Source: Asterella californica
Taxonomy: Eukaryota > Streptophyta > Marchantiopsida > Marchantiales > Aytoniaceae
Assembly (NCBI GenBank): GCA_036924285.1
Contig: JAYKYS010000002.1
Span: 35,448,501-35,512,500, forward strand
DNA length: 64,000 nt
Direction of reading: 5' to 3'
A program made the translations under genes and the position numbers. How positions within the stretch are numbered: the stretch's first letter is position 1; every line of letters starts with the position of its first letter. The notes under the pieces are model-generated. The model searched no databases and was not told the origin of the DNA. It worked only from the letters and a program-made list of their open reading frames with translations. This document shows positions 15,535 to 29,136 of this stretch, piece after piece.

Positions 15535-16777
15535 AGACGAAAGTTTTCTTGACATACAATAACATCAGATCATATGCGAATTTGATAGTTACAATGCTCC
15601 ATCGTATTCTCATGGAATGGGAAGGAGTTCTATCTTCGGTCTTGTACTTACAACTGGATAAAAATAATAATTTGTTTGCTTATTTAGCAATGCCCATGGA
15701 TAAGAAGGTGTTCAAGAAAATCAAACTTGGATTTCTTATGTTCGGACATACACACTTTTTGTCAATCACATGTTTAGTCGTTTCTCAATGGCTTTGTTTT
15801 GACAAAATACCTCCACACCCTTGCAGTTGACAACTGGTTAAAGAACAACTATGATATGAAACCAAAGGTCACATTCTATTAGAGACGTGGGATTTCAAGA
15901 AGTTCATTGAAGAAGCCAAAATCATATCGTCTTCTTCGTGACATCACTTTAATCAACATTATCATTTTCAGTTGGTGATGAGTGTGATTGTTGCATACGA
16001 TGCAAATGATTATCTACCGGCACAGAGTGATAACCTAATGAAAGCGTCAGACAAATCATATTGTTCTCAGACGAATGACGCATAAATAGATACTTGTTCC
16101 TCTCAAATCATATACAAAAATCAAGAAACAAAACAAGAAGAGGTTGGGGACAACATCTATCACTTTAGTTGTTGGAGATGACCTTGTACGACACATAATG
16201 ACTATAGAAAAAGATATCATTTCTATTTGTCGTTGGAATTTTCAAGTGTTAAAAGTCAACATCAAGAATGTGGATGATGAAACACAACAAGTAGAGATCA
16301 ATGGTTCACTACAACATCCATTGATCCTTACATTGGTAAATATAAAACAAAAGAGCAATGAGAAAGGAAGAGCTTTGTTGTATAAGCAACAGGTAGACCT
16401 TTTGAATGTTTCAATCTTATTTTTCAATTTTGTTCTCAAGAGTAATGATAGGTTGCATAAGTCAACTATATCACAAATTAAGCAGCAATTATTCTGATTA
16501 GCACATGACCAAGCAAAGCAAATCACAACAAGAAGAAATGAGGACGATGCTGAACTTCTATATCATCAAGACTCTAAAATGAAGAAGATGATTGAGTAGA
16601 GACAAATGATGTATAATATAGGAGTAGTTCAATTTTTGAATAGTTGAAGTGTAATTGATTCAATTGTACTTTGTTTGTATATTCTCGACTTCAATGTAAT
16701 TCTTCCAACGAAGATTTTGACACGGCATGCGTAGATGATTCTTGAAATGTATAATACACATTGTCCACATTAAGTGA

Positions 16778-17019
16778 GAAGTACAATATCGTTACAACAC
16801 ACTTCAAAGATGTACATTGCAGAGAGAGTGAATGACAAGCTGGTCAAAATCTTCAGAGGACATCCGTGAAGTTCATTGATGTCTCATACTAGTTCTTGAG
16901 AGTACAATATTGTTACAACAGACTTCAAAGATGTACATTGCATAGAGAGTGAATGACAAGCTGGTCAAAATCTTCAGAGGACATCCATGAAGTTCATGGA
17001 TGCCTCATACTAGTTCTCA
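16778..17019 (+). repeat. Tandem duplication, two 121-bp units
   Basis: GTACAATAT.GTTACAACA starts at 16781 and again at 16902. Both units run through GAATGACAAGCTGGTCAAAA and end with the CCATGAAGTTCATGG-type motif. The units are highly similar with a handful of substitutions. Confidence 0.88.
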
Positions 17020-20000
17020 TCATTAAGTACAGACGAGCAAATATGAGAAAATTATACTATTTTTGATGCATACAACATCGTCAATGTGTAGAACGAGCAC
17101 CTTGAAAACATCATTTCAGTTTCATGTTTTCTGAATGAGAGTTCTCGTTTGCGTTACTGGTTATCTTGTTGTCAATAGCGATTATTTCTAACACAATCTT
17201 GAACAAAAAATCAAACTTTGATCCATATATCTCTAAAGTTAAGAAGATGAATCAATGTCTCTCTTGCATATTCTTATACATATTCATTTTTATTGTCCTT
17301 GTTGTCGTCACACTACAGCTCACCTCGAAGACTGGATGATCACATGTGCAACCATAGAATCATATGTCAGATCCATGACAACCAAATTTGCCATGCGACT
17401 TGATCCTCCGGTTTCCTCTCGTGTACAAGTCGGCTCTCATTGACGGTTCTATCTAAATAACATATCATCATTCTATCCACATCATGTAATCACTCTCTTG
17501 TGCTATAGCAATCAAAATGTTCTTAACAACATCGTGAGTGACAATCCATTCATCACCATAAGAACAAGCATAAGGTGTCTATCTATAGTGTCAAGTGAGA
17601 CACCACACTCACAAGTGAGCAAAGTCAAAATGACAAATTAGACTAGGCCTAGTAAAAACCTCATCGTTGTAGAAAATGTAATAAATGTGAGCCGTAATGT
17701 TGAGTGCTCTAATGCAAGATCGAGCAATGTGCAAGAGCCTACACCTTCTTCAAACAAGAGCGGAGTCGTGTCTCACGAGCTGGAAGGATCAACTAAGAAC
17801 GCATGAAAACTTGTTGGAAATTATTCTTCAGTGGAGAAGATTGCAGTCCATAAATCATCTAAAGCTAAAGTACCGAAAGAAGAATTTTCCTCGTGTACCT
17901 CAAGAGTCAAATTGTCTTCAGATTCGCAAAAACACATCCATAGCAAGAACCATCCTCTATCTCAGTCACACAACTTTCTAAAATATGTCTATCTCACGAT
18001 AAAGCCATAGTGTTAAGAGGGTTGAACTACCCAAGACAGTTATCGAAGCAATCTCCTCCATAGATAACAGACTAGAATTTCCGCATGATTTGAGCAATGA
18101 TGTGTCTAGGTACAAAAAGATCTGTCACTCATTCAAAAGTCCACGGTCTTAAGATATCGTCAAAGATTCTCATGATTTTTCTTATCAAACTCTCTAAGGC
18201 ACGAGAAGAAAATATGAGATGGAGATATTATATGGAATAAACAACTCGGATGACATGATATTGAAGAGAAAAAGACACGAAAGACAACATGAAGATCTTC
18301 TAACATAAAAAATATCTTCTATATGCAAAACATCCTCCACCACGACAACATATAAGAAGCGACATATGAAGTCATTTGATCCCACCAGCACTCCAAGAAT
18401 ACGTAAACCATCTCTATGTATGACAAAACCTTCTATGAACCTTCTATTTTCACCTTTATGTGAAAATACATGTAAAGGACCAAGCTTTTCATTTTGACAC
18501 CTTCATTCTCAATCCTACTAGAGCTAACTAAAAGATAATTCTAATGAAGTTATCATGGAACTTGGTATGATGGACCTACAATATCATGTGCCAAAGATGG
18601 AAACATTGAGTTATCACAGATCTAATGATATCTTGTCATCTTAAAATAGACCACTACAGAAGAAAAAGAAAACAAAAAATGGTTTAAGGGTCCTTAGTGC
18701 ATATTTAAGCACCAAATGCAAACACACGTAGATAAGAAATAACACGTGAAGCCACAAGGGGAGAATAATGTCTTATCATAGGACCCATCACGAGAAAGAT
18801 GACATCACGACTGAGAGGTGTATAAAGATTATTGAAGATTAATGATGATTACTTTGGTCATTTACTTGAGTGAGGAAGAAAAAGAGAAGCGGATACTATA
18901 ATATCCATTCAATCTGCATATGAATACACACAATCTCATGATGTGATTCATAACTTTTTACTCGTGTTCAGAATTATAACATCAGTATTTTTGCTCGTAC
19001 TTAAAACTATGAGTAAAACACTCGTGCATAATGAAATTATTCTCGTGTCTCCACGATATTTTAATAATCCACTGATACGTTATTATAAATAGTAGTACAA
19101 AACATGTGACACATTCTTCAATTTATTTCACACATTCTTCATTTTTTGTATTCGTCCATTCATACAAATACTTAATTCATTGAAAATAACAAAAGTCATC
19201 AAATAATGATTACACAAAACATCACCTAATGCGTATTGAATGGATTTTACAATAAGTTACGTGGATGGATGTCAAAAAGAAGCTTGGGTCTAATCGTCCT
19301 CTAAAATTGATGACAATTAGCAATCAATGCAATTACGGACAGGCATAAAAATCGAGGTTGAGTAGATAACAAGAAGGAGGAGAGGGAACGAGTTGAGACA
19401 CAAGGTTTTTGACAAGGTGATGCGATAGTGTGGCGTCTGGGGTCTGTGTTGGATAGATGGAGGTCTAGGATTTGAATCTTGAGTAATTTCTTCTTCTTTT
19501 CTCTCTTGATCTACAGCCGAAGGTTGTGACTAAAGGTGCTTGTTTTTTCTCTCGTGCGACCGCTGACTGCGGTCTAGCGGTTCTTGTTTCTGATCACATT
19601 CTTCTGCCTATCAAGTTTAGGACTTAGAAAAAATTCGGAGTCCCAAGTCATCTTCCGGATAGGCTGAAGAGATGCATTCATGGCAGCTTGCCATCAATTT
19701 TGGAAGACTATTGGACCCAAGCAAAAATAAAACCATATTTTCTCAAAATTAATGAACGATCAGCGTACTGGCTATAATAATTTACCGAGTCGGATAACTT
19801 TAGTGCTTCATACAAGTTAAAAAGACCTCATCTTCAACTTGATGCAGTAAGGAGAGCCTCGAGTGGTGAATTGTGAAGATTATTATGAATCTAAAGCATC
19901 TCATGTTTCTTCTGTTCTCTCTTACATCCACTTTTACTTTATACGACATCTTGCTCGTTGTCTTTTCGGTGAAGAGCGGATAGCTACCCATGATATCATC

Positions 20001-20560
20001 AAAGATGTCATATTTGTCTTAGCACGGGAGAGCGGTTACATGACATGAAGAGAGCGTTGGTATGTCTTTCAGACGGGAGGATCAGTGAGAGCTGATATGT
20101 ACATGATGAGAGAGGATCAGGTTCTCAGTGACAGATGTGGTTGTCACGAATCTGACACGGGACTCAATGACAGTACAAATGATCATCCATCTCTCAGACG
20201 TGGCGGCAGCAGTGAAGATGATCAAGTATAGGGGTATACAGGTGGGACAAGCTTCATCTCTTTAACCTTGGACATATACGGATAGAGAGCTTCGGAGTTC
20301 GACATTTTTATCCGAGATTATATCAGAGCATACCATGAGAGGTGTCAAGGATACCACTTTCTCCTTCTTTTTGCAGTACGTTCTTTAGACAGTGAGTTTT
20401 CATTGCTCTACAGAGAACTTTAGCAAACGCGGTGCACAAGAGAGTAATTTCAGTAGACGATGCTACTTCATATGCACCTGTTGTATGCAGGAGTTTTGAC
20501 TTATCCGTCTGTGATATCTAAGGACGATAGACGACCTTAGAGCTATGGATAGATAAGCGG
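17020..20560. other. Intergenic DNA, no gene recognised
   Basis: No coding exon with family motifs, RNA gene or bordered mobile element could be supported. Short open frames are scattered on both strands. Composition is moderately AT-rich. Confidence 0.3.
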
Positions 20561-21690
20561 GCTTAGCCCCGGTGTTCTTCCTCTCTTCGAGGTGTTGGTT
20601 GCTTGGCTCTTCGGCTCTTTCTTTTCTTGATGAGATCTTTCCATCCGTTGGCTACTCATTGCATCGCATGTTTTACTTTACAAGGAATCATAAAATGGAA
20701 GCTACAAGTGGATTCCCCACTACCTCACAAAGGCCATCGCGGTTTTACACTCCTTACATTACCGTACTAATACATCAACTCGCCCAGTCAAAACTCTGCG
20801 TAGGAGTTTTCTTTCTAACAACATTCACTTTCTGTTTAGTTTCAACTCACCATGATTAATTCAGTGCCAATGGATCATGATGGGATAAATAAACCATACG
20901 TCTTTAGTTTCGAACTGAATTTAGTAATTAATCTCGATATACGTTGACGATAATCTTTTTCTTTTTCATTTTTCGGTTTTTACTTGTGCGCTTATGATTG
21001 CTATCTCCTCACCTTTTATCTATTTATGATTATACTTTGCGGATTGATTGATTTATTACTACGGTTTACGCTATCACCTTTGAGTGAAAGTCCAGAGTCC
21101 AGAGTTCATATCCTCAGGTGACTACTGTCTTCCAGTAGTCATAATCTGAATCCATTTTGAAAGCAGTTCCAAGAACTTAAAGAACTAGAGGACATTGCGA
21201 GTACCGCGCGCATATCTGACATGCCATAACTTAACAAGCACTTTTAAACTTTTGGGCAGCTCTGGGTTTTGCATTCTGTAGGGACCGGAGCCTTTTGTCT
21301 TTATTCATTTGAACAAGGCACGGTATTGAACTCTCTTAATGCAGGCTGACCGGTTGAGTGTGGTCAACATTCCCACGGACGACCCGTTCAACTTTCAATG
21401 TTTCTCTTATTTTAAATAAATAAAAAACGAGAAAAAGACACACGAACAAAGTAAACAAACTTTCAACGTATTATTCTGCTTCGGACTCTTTCCGACACAA
21501 CGCTTACCATAGTGGAGATGGTTAACCGCGGTAGGACCTTTCTACAAGAGATATGGCAGATGTTCCTGCGAAACACGCGACGCAAAGAATAGCCAACGGA
21601 TGGAAAGACCCCATCAAGCAGTACAAGGGAAAGAGGGACCCGAAGATGTTCCTGGTACTGTAATGAGAGTCCACCACGGCATACCTCCGG
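20560..21690. repeat. Inverted pair of diverged repeat segments
   Basis: A segment at about 20560-20690 (+) and one at about 21540-21690 (-) share an identical 19-bp core (20636-20654 against 21590-21608) and similar flanks. Both encode a peptide of the type FPSVGYSL(H/R)R in the matching frame, so they are copies of one once-coding sequence or the ends of a decayed element. The DNA between them has no recognised gene. Confidence 0.5.
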
Positions 21691-21708
21691 GTACGGTTGA
21701 GATAACAC

Positions 21709-22486
21709 TCAGTCCGGCGACTCTACATGGTAGCAGGAAAACATTCACGCGTAAGACTTGGTTGCTGGTTCAACACTGAGAGACAACAGTTCGTGTCCGT
21801 CCGGTATAAACCTTCCTATCTTATCCACAGTTAGTTAGTACTTGACCTTGGTCCAAGTTTCCTCGGCCTGTTTCCTGATACCCTGTTACTGCACTGAACC
21901 ACCGGCTTTAAATGTCACACGTAGACACTTCCCTCAGCAGGCATTCGAGGTGGCAGCGTATGGTACTGTGCACACTTCTCATTTGAATGTGTGGTTTGCT
22001 GGACGGGCGTAGTTCAAATCTTCCGACCTATCATCCGCAATTCTCTTCAAAAAGTAGCTTCAGGGGATGTCAGCCAGAGCACAGTACTGAGATGCGGTTC
22101 GTGCGAAGTTTCCTCAGAAGCAGACAATGTCGAGTTGGATGGAGAATTCTCATCGGGTTCGTGGCTTAGTGTACTTACGTATCGTACATTTACGTTCTTA
22201 GCCTCTTAGGTGTGCTGTAAGAACCAGTGAGACAGTGGCGTACACTTCTTAGACTCGTATGGTTCACGGTTCAATCTTGATGTGCTCAGGGCCTCATTCG
22301 TACTTTCTCGACACTTTCCGAATTGATATAACGCGGCTTCATGAAAGCTTTACAGAAATGCTTTGCGTCACTCAGTTGGTACATGTACAGGATCATGAAG
22401 GTTGATGTCGATGCAAGGTATTTTGTACAGCTCTAATGTCATTTCCGATCAGGTAAAATCACTACTATACACCTGTTTTTTCCCGG
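21709..22486. other. Intergenic region and 3' flank of the starch synthase-like gene
   Basis: No gene recognised. The right part should contain the 3' UTR of the minus-strand starch synthase-like gene, whose stop codon is at 22487-22489. No poly(A) signal could be assigned with confidence. Confidence 0.35.
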
Positions 22487-25400
22487 CTATGAACCACAGA
22501 TGGACCAGTAAGCGCCCTCGTATGCTTCTACACACTTCCCGCTCCAAGAGAAGTCATTGGCCATTCCATTTTGAACGAGGGTTTGCCATCCCACGGGATC
22601 ACCTTTCTGTAAAACACAACAAGTCATCAAAGCTTAGACATGCCCGATCTCCAACTGGTCTTCACCGTAAACCTAAACTGCAGTGTTAGACATTTGTAGC
22701 TCGACGATGGTAATACAGTGAGAGCAGCAAATTACACCATCCTGCTTCAAGTAAAAATATCCTCAGCTACATCTTAGTTTTTGGTCTGAGTGGTGTAAAA
22801 TAGACTTACCAATCGAGCTATGGCTCTGCTTAAAGAGTTCGCCAAATCTGATCCTTGCCTCGAGCAATATGTATAACCTGTTGCTTCCTCCTTATTGTAG
22901 CTGTCAGCCGCATCAATGACACTGGCAAAGTTTCGAACGATGTTGAGTGGAAGTCAGATCGTCAGTATTAATGGTAAAACTTTGAATAAATATTCACTGA
23001 GTATTATCCAGTACTGTATGAGAAGGATCAACTCTACCTTCCGCGGATGCCATAAATTTCTCTCGAGACAGGAACGGTGCCGTATTGCATTGCGATAAGC
23101 TGCAGTCACAAAGATAGAACCGTAATTCTGCTGTTACCACCCGATCTACTTAGTGGTGGACATAACCACCAGCAATGCAGAAAGTGAAGAAGTCATGATT
23201 AGAGAAGAGCATACATACCGGCCATTGACCCGCTGGCTCAGATACACAGGGGCAAACAAGAATGTCCGAAGCCGCCATAATCTGGTGGGCTAAGGCCTCG
23301 TCGTACTTTACAGTGAAGTGTCCATTTTGGTTCTGATTCACACGTCATTTCATGTCGAGCCTTAGGTTGGTCCCTCTGAAACTGGTGACCGCAAGCAATA
23401 ATGTTAACGTATCCGTGGTGGGAGATAGGATTTCTCAACTTGAGTCAAACATACCTCTCGCTGGAGATCTTCCAGGACGACCTGAATTCGAGGTATTTTA
23501 CTTGCACCAACAAACACAAACTGCATAGCCTTCTACAAAATTAGATTCTTCCTTGCGTAAGAGCTGGAATGCAGTAAGTAACACATCCACAAGAAAATTA
23601 TTATAACTGCAGAAAGACATGAAAAAGACATGCAACACCGAAACGTTTACATAGTGCATACTGATAAAGCTCAACACAACAGGCACATCTGTTTGAAACA
23701 ATGAAGAAATAGGACACAGGGAGTCTGATGCTTTCAAGCTAATGATCCCTCATACCACATGTATAAGATATGAGAAAAGAGAACTAACCTGAGCTCCTTC
23801 ATTCACAGCACAATCCAAGGCAGCCCTCAAAAGCTCCAAGTCTTGCTCAGCCACATGGGGAACTATACACCCAACCTGCATAGTTTGATACAGGACGTAG
23901 AGGTCGTTAACAATACAAGCAGGGTAAGAAACGAAATTATTCTTATAGAAGGTCAGAATCTCATATCATGCCATTCTGTTTGAACTGCAAATAACCGTAT
24001 ACACGACGCTAGTGCTTACAAGAGGAGTGGATCTCTCCAGGATCGGAAATTGCAGTTGTCTAACCAGCTCTGCCTTGCAAGCTAGCTTGCCTGAAAGATC
24101 TTGACTGGAGTATCTTGAGTATATCAACCGATCAGTACTTGGATTCCAAGTGAACTCGTCTATTCCGTTCTGTACACCGAGAAACTTGTACCTGTTCCCG
24201 ACAACGTCACAGGCACAATTCAGGCGTTTGCAGATTCAAGAGGTAACATACAGTTTGACAATTCCAAGAACAAGCGAGAAACACCTTCAGGAAATCCGTG
24301 GGTCTGAGACTCACTTCTGGCTTGTTAAACTTGTATCTAGTCCATGTCCGTGTTCTTTGGATAAGACATCATGCGCATATAAAGGCGATACAGTCGTAAC
24401 TTTGTTCGAGTAGATAATACCACCCTGAACACCAAGGGCGCGCAGGCAAAGACCTTTAAGTCCCAAGCAAAAACACATGTCTGCGCATTGCACCGGAAAA
24501 GCTCCAAAAGACAAAGCACCAAGTAAGTCCGTACCTTCAAAAGATTGACTAGGCCCGTTTCAAAATCATCCTGCAGTCGATCCGGACGATGTAAATCCTG
24601 AGGGTTGAGACCACACAAGCTAAGCTTGCTGGGATCTTGCAGGCACTGTCGTCACATGCGAGAAAGCCAATAATAACATCAGATCGAACAGTCATCCAGC
24701 TCTGTTTAAGTTACAATCGAAGCACGACGTAAAAGGTATTTGAAATCGTTGGAACAGAACACATCCCACTCTGCAAGAATATGCACACCTACGCCTACAA
24801 TTCATCCAACTAAACCGCTAGATCACAGGGTAGACAGCATCAATATTTCCTTGGCTGGCACAAGTAACGTGTCCTGGTTGTGATCAGCGGTCCGCACCTG
24901 GTACTTGAAATCATGACAAGTGAACAGAATCCGCGTATTTTGGAGTCCCTGGCGAAGGAGCCAAATATCAAGGGAACTTCAAGATATCCGAAATCAAAGG
25001 AATAAAGGTGACACGAGGAACGACAAACCGCGTTCATGATGGAGATAACGAGAACTTGCATCGGTGCTACACTATCAAGCATGACTTTCGAAAATGTCAT
25101 TCGTGATATACCTGCTTCGCATATAGGTCCCAGAACAGGGGTGCAATAGCAGCGGTCTGCCAGTTGTGTATATGTAGAATATTGGGCTGTTTTCCAAGCT
25201 TAAGTAAGTGCTCTAAAGCTGCTCGACAGAAGTACGTGAACCTAAACATCACCGCCGTGTCCGGTCAAATAAGAACCTCTTAGGTATGAGATCAAAGATG
25301 GTGGATAACAGTTTCCGCTGGTTCATCCCAAATTGTCAAACGAAATGAGAACTAGGCTGAAGTTTAAACCAGTTGAAGTAATCCACTTTGTCAGCACCCA

Positions 25401-27763
25401 TGTTGATGAAATTGAGTGCAGCATATCCGCCCAGGGGTTAGACCAGGTAATCAACTGCAGTCTTCGCTGGTAAGATCTTCTTACCTCTCGAAATCATCAT
25501 CGTAGTCGTACAGATTCTCTCTCTCAAAAAATCCGCTTGGGTGGCTTGGCTCAATTAATGTTACAGCAACTCCGTTGAAGGCTCTGTAGACAAGAATAAG
25601 ACACCAGCAAGATGAGAAAGTCGTTGCTTAAGTTCTGTATGGTCTTGGGACTGTCAGCACTCAGGTCCAAGGAGTTGAACATCTCGTTTACCCAGTCCAA
25701 ATCTTGTTCTTGTGCCACTCTCCACCGAAGTAGGAGTACAAATCGGAGTTCATTTCTCTCACGTTGCTCAAGCAGCTTAAGTCAGCAAACCCATATCTGA
25801 ACACACACCACATGAAACAAAATGCTCTGCATATTAGAGCCGTCTCACATTTTCTTTCTCGTGTAAAACAAGCTCACTTTGACAGCCGTGACCGACCCTA
25901 CTTCCTATTCACCAAAATGAGACTCTTCTTGCTTTGAACATTTGACGGGCAAACGAGTTTACCACAAGAAGACTGAAACCAAAGAACATCACAATGTGTC
26001 TTCTGGCACCTTCCACCGATCCACCTCGAGTCTGAAAGGTATGGAGGATATCCTCTCGAGCGTATCACTGATAATAAATTACTCGAGACTAACCGACCGA
26101 CGTGATAGCTTTTGAGAAGTACACGGATGAGGCAAGAAAAGTGTTTTGAAGAGCAAATCCATCAGATGTCTAGCAATTATGAATCTACAAGGTAGTACAC
26201 CCTAGGAGACAAACGGAATCAACTGTATGAGTTAGGGAAAATTTGTGAATGGACATACTTTGGCATGATTACCTCCACCAGATGACCTTTTATCCGCAGA
26301 GCGGTGCACAAGCTAGTGATGTATGCTGCCAAAGATCCTTCTTGTGCTATAGGAGCCATTTCTGTACAGATGTGGATCACATGAATTGCGCGTCTGTTCA
26401 TGGAAGCGACCAAAATGAAGTGCAACGAAGTGGTTAGTATGGCAGAACCAAGAATGTTGCTGGAAAATCGAAGATTGATCCAATGGGAACATGCCACCGG
26501 ATGGCTTCTCAGATCTATAATTAACAGGACTACAGCAGTGCTAGTAATCATCAACAGCTGCGAGAGGAGAGGAGAGCTGTGCTGACAAGCCCAGATTGAG
26601 CGCTATTCCACCTTTTATTGGGGTCAAGAAGTAGTAAAAGTTTTGTGGATAGCTCTCGATCATCCTTCTCGCACAAATTGAGATACACATCAGCTGCTTG
26701 TGCGTCCCTCTTCCGAATTAAATTCCGCAAACCAGTAGCTTGACTTAATGTTATCTGCCCAGTCATTGCCATGGAGTCCACGCGCAACAGAAGCTCTCCC
26801 CATACTGAAAAGGCATTCGGCTGTTTCTGCACCTCAATCAACGGTCCAGCTGCCGCCAAAATATGAGAACTGAACAACATCATCTGGGGCTCAACAGTTA
26901 AAATTACCGGCACACATTATCCCCGTCTGGATTCGAGTGTTCTAAATGTGAACTAAGAACTTATATACAATCTATTGCATTTCAAGCACAGATCACCGCC
27001 ACAAATTAAGCAGTAGGACATGGATAATATGGAACCCGTAACTGGTTAGAATGACACAGCTAAAGATGCACTGACGGTGTATCATACCCCCAGTTTCTTT
27101 TGCTGCCAAACCAACACCAAGGGCTTGGAGCTTTTTACTTAAAACTTCACACTCTCCGGCGCTAGCTTGATATTCGGCTTCTAGCTGGGCTACTCTGGCC
27201 ATCAAGAACTCATTATCTCTCCGCGCCTTCTGAACCTCCTCAATGGCGTTCAACCTCTGCTTGTTGAGATAGAGCATATCTGCATCAATTTTCACTGACA
27301 TTAGGACCCTCGGAACGGCCGGATGGGTGGTTTGGTTAGGCCTGGACCACATTTGGCAGACCTTGCCCGTACACCCAACAACCTCAGCCTTCCACTTAAG
27401 TGAAGAGCTTCGACATCATCGATCCGGTTACTGGAACGTAAACTAGGAACAGAACTCACTTTGTTGAGTGTCGTTGAACAGTTTGATAACATCACTAGCA
27501 GCGGATCCTGACCATTTCTCCTTGTCCGGAAACGCTTCCTGTAATTATGGATATAAAAGATGAAACGCATCATCATGACCCGTAAATACCCGAACCGCTG
27601 GAGATTCTGCCTTCCTCCAACTCAGTTACATGAGAATGGAATGAAGAGTAATTACAAGCACCCCTAGATTCAAGTAAACTGTCAAGCAAATGAAGCGGAA
27701 ATGCATGCATGTAAGGGAATTGAGACCAAGACCTGCAATCCATCGAGGTCGCTTTTGCTGTCC
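22487..27763 (-). CDS. Non-canonical starch synthase, SS4/SS5 type (N-terminal exons unresolved)
   Basis: Seventeen exons fit splice sites and phases: 27460-27538, 27088-27294, 26612-26849, 26259-26393, 25692-25796, 25485-25583, 25112-25241, 24898-24948, 24535-24645, 24315-24424, 24020-24191, 23789-23875, 23455-23520, 23219-23332, 23038-23099, 22810-22921 and 22487-22606 (666 codons with stop). A further upstream exon at 27733-27763 also fits. Order: coiled coil (LNAIEEVQKARRDNEFLMAR), the SS4-like linker, a GT5 domain (HVIHICTEMAPIA, LIEPSHPSGFF, LHIHNWQTA, NRPDR-like HRPDRLQDD, SNKVTTVSP, NGIDEFTWNPSTD), then a shortened GT1 domain (KYDEALAHQIMAASD, FSWSGK end). Key catalytic signatures are degenerate: the K-x-G-G-L site reads QEGSLAAY, the RL-x-Q-KG region reads PHVAEQD, EPCGL reads EPAGQ, and the second GGL motif reads IYGIRG. 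In plants SS4/SS5 act in plastids on starch-granule initiation; loss of these residues suggests a scaffold-like role as for SS5. Transit peptide and start codon not found with certainty. Confidence 0.85.
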
Positions 27764-29130
27764 CTGAAATGATTACATAAAGCATATTAGGAGCTTGTTC
27801 CGTCTGATGCCTGGTGTTACAGGTCACACTGTCAGTTCTGACGCTGTGAGTCGAAGAAACAGCTACACTAACGGACAAGCAGCAAGAGGCCAAGCGAAAC
27901 TGTCACAGAAGTAGGGACTCCGGAAGGCAATAAAAAGTATCAGGACGAAATAGAGCAATACCCGAGATTGACTCGAGGGGCAGTAAACCGAACACGGTGA
28001 TGCTGGCCCACAGATCCATTCCTTCTCCAATTCAACAAGGATCCCGGAGTCGTTTTGATCCACGACTTGGAGCAGCAGCCTGGACCAGCTACTGAGCCTG
28101 CCATCCTGCTACAACTGTGCGCTCAAATGCAGAGCATGCGCCTGACTGCCGTGAATACATCGACGTCAAAATCTTAACAAAGCAGAGCCCGCCTCTGGCC
28201 ATGGCCGAAGATGCGGATATGCACCTGACTGCTAACTAAATGAACGACCGTGCTTTACTTTCACAAAATCTTGGCATTCAGGCAATCATGCGCTGCAATA
28301 TAACAGCAATCACATGCTCATGCTTCAAACTGGCACTAAGTCACTATGTTCAGCGCAAGACCATTACAGCGCACATTTCCTCTGTCGCCAGACGGGAACA
28401 AGGTTTTTCTTCTTCGCCATAGCTGGAAATCCAGACCACCTATCTCTACAACAAACGGGTGCTACCGATTCCCCTTGAGAATGCATAAGAATTCCTCCTG
28501 TAGGACTAAAAATCTCTCGACTGAGCACGCAGCTGAGACAGTGAAGAGACTTTGACGAAGGAAAAGTTTGGCAGCTAACGCGAAATTAGAACGACGTGGG
28601 AAGGCGAAAGGAGCAAGAATTTCTCTCAGTGGGCACAATGCGAACATAACTACCAGCATCCCTGCGAATCCAACTCCTAGAAAACTGAGGGCTGAAGACT
28701 CTCTCCCACAAATCGTAGTTACGAGGAATACGCACCTCAGCAAAGTGAAGAATCCGTTAATGAATGTTTGTTCAGTTTCTGGTCATGTGCAGTAGCTAAA
28801 ACCATTCCACAGAAGAAGCCCAGAAAGGTCGGGGTCGATAACGATCGGCTATAGGCACAATCCGCAGGCTCTAAAAATGTGCAGCTACATCAACGCGAAG
28901 GTTCAGCTCATATCGTAACACCCCTGCGTGCTTACTTTCGCAAGCATGCTCCTGCAATCAGAGCGAGGTAAGTACCATCAATGTTCGTATGTCGAATCAT
29001 TTCCGCCGGTTGGTTCGACAGCTCGAATGAATTCGACCACAGTCAACTCCACGGCCACACTCGTGGGCACTCCAAGTCTCGAATCCAGCAGACTTTGGGG
29101 AGAATTCGGGTGTGGGACATGTAACAGGTA
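27764..29130 (-). other. Region likely holding unresolved 5' exons and promoter of the starch synthase-like gene
   Basis: The coding exon at 27733-27763 needs an upstream exon ending in phase 2. Candidate coding pieces on the minus strand include one around 27980-28060 (reading DSGILVELEKEW) and an Ala/Ser/Arg-rich frame at 28462-28743 that could be a plastid transit peptide. I could not chain them by phase, so no exon is claimed. Confidence 0.3.
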
Positions 29131-29136
29131 AGAGCA

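Larger units (their letters stand above)
13205..17003. repeat. Dispersed ~25-bp near-palindrome built on CCATGAAGTTCATGG
   Basis: Six copies of a motif of the form GACATCCATGAAGTTCATGG plus ATGTC: 13208-13231, 13333-13357, 14617-14640, 14667-14690, 16859-16883 and 16980-17003. Copies differ in the centre (AAGTT, GACT) and by single substitutions. All lie within 4 kb and I did not see the motif elsewhere in the window. The last two are inside a tandem duplication. A repeated protein-binding site of a decayed mobile element is one reading. Confidence 0.7.

Noticed and set aside
28462..28743. Plastid transit peptide exon of the starch synthase-like gene
   Set aside because: Composition is suitable but I could not connect it by splice phase to the confirmed exons, so it is mentioned without being called.
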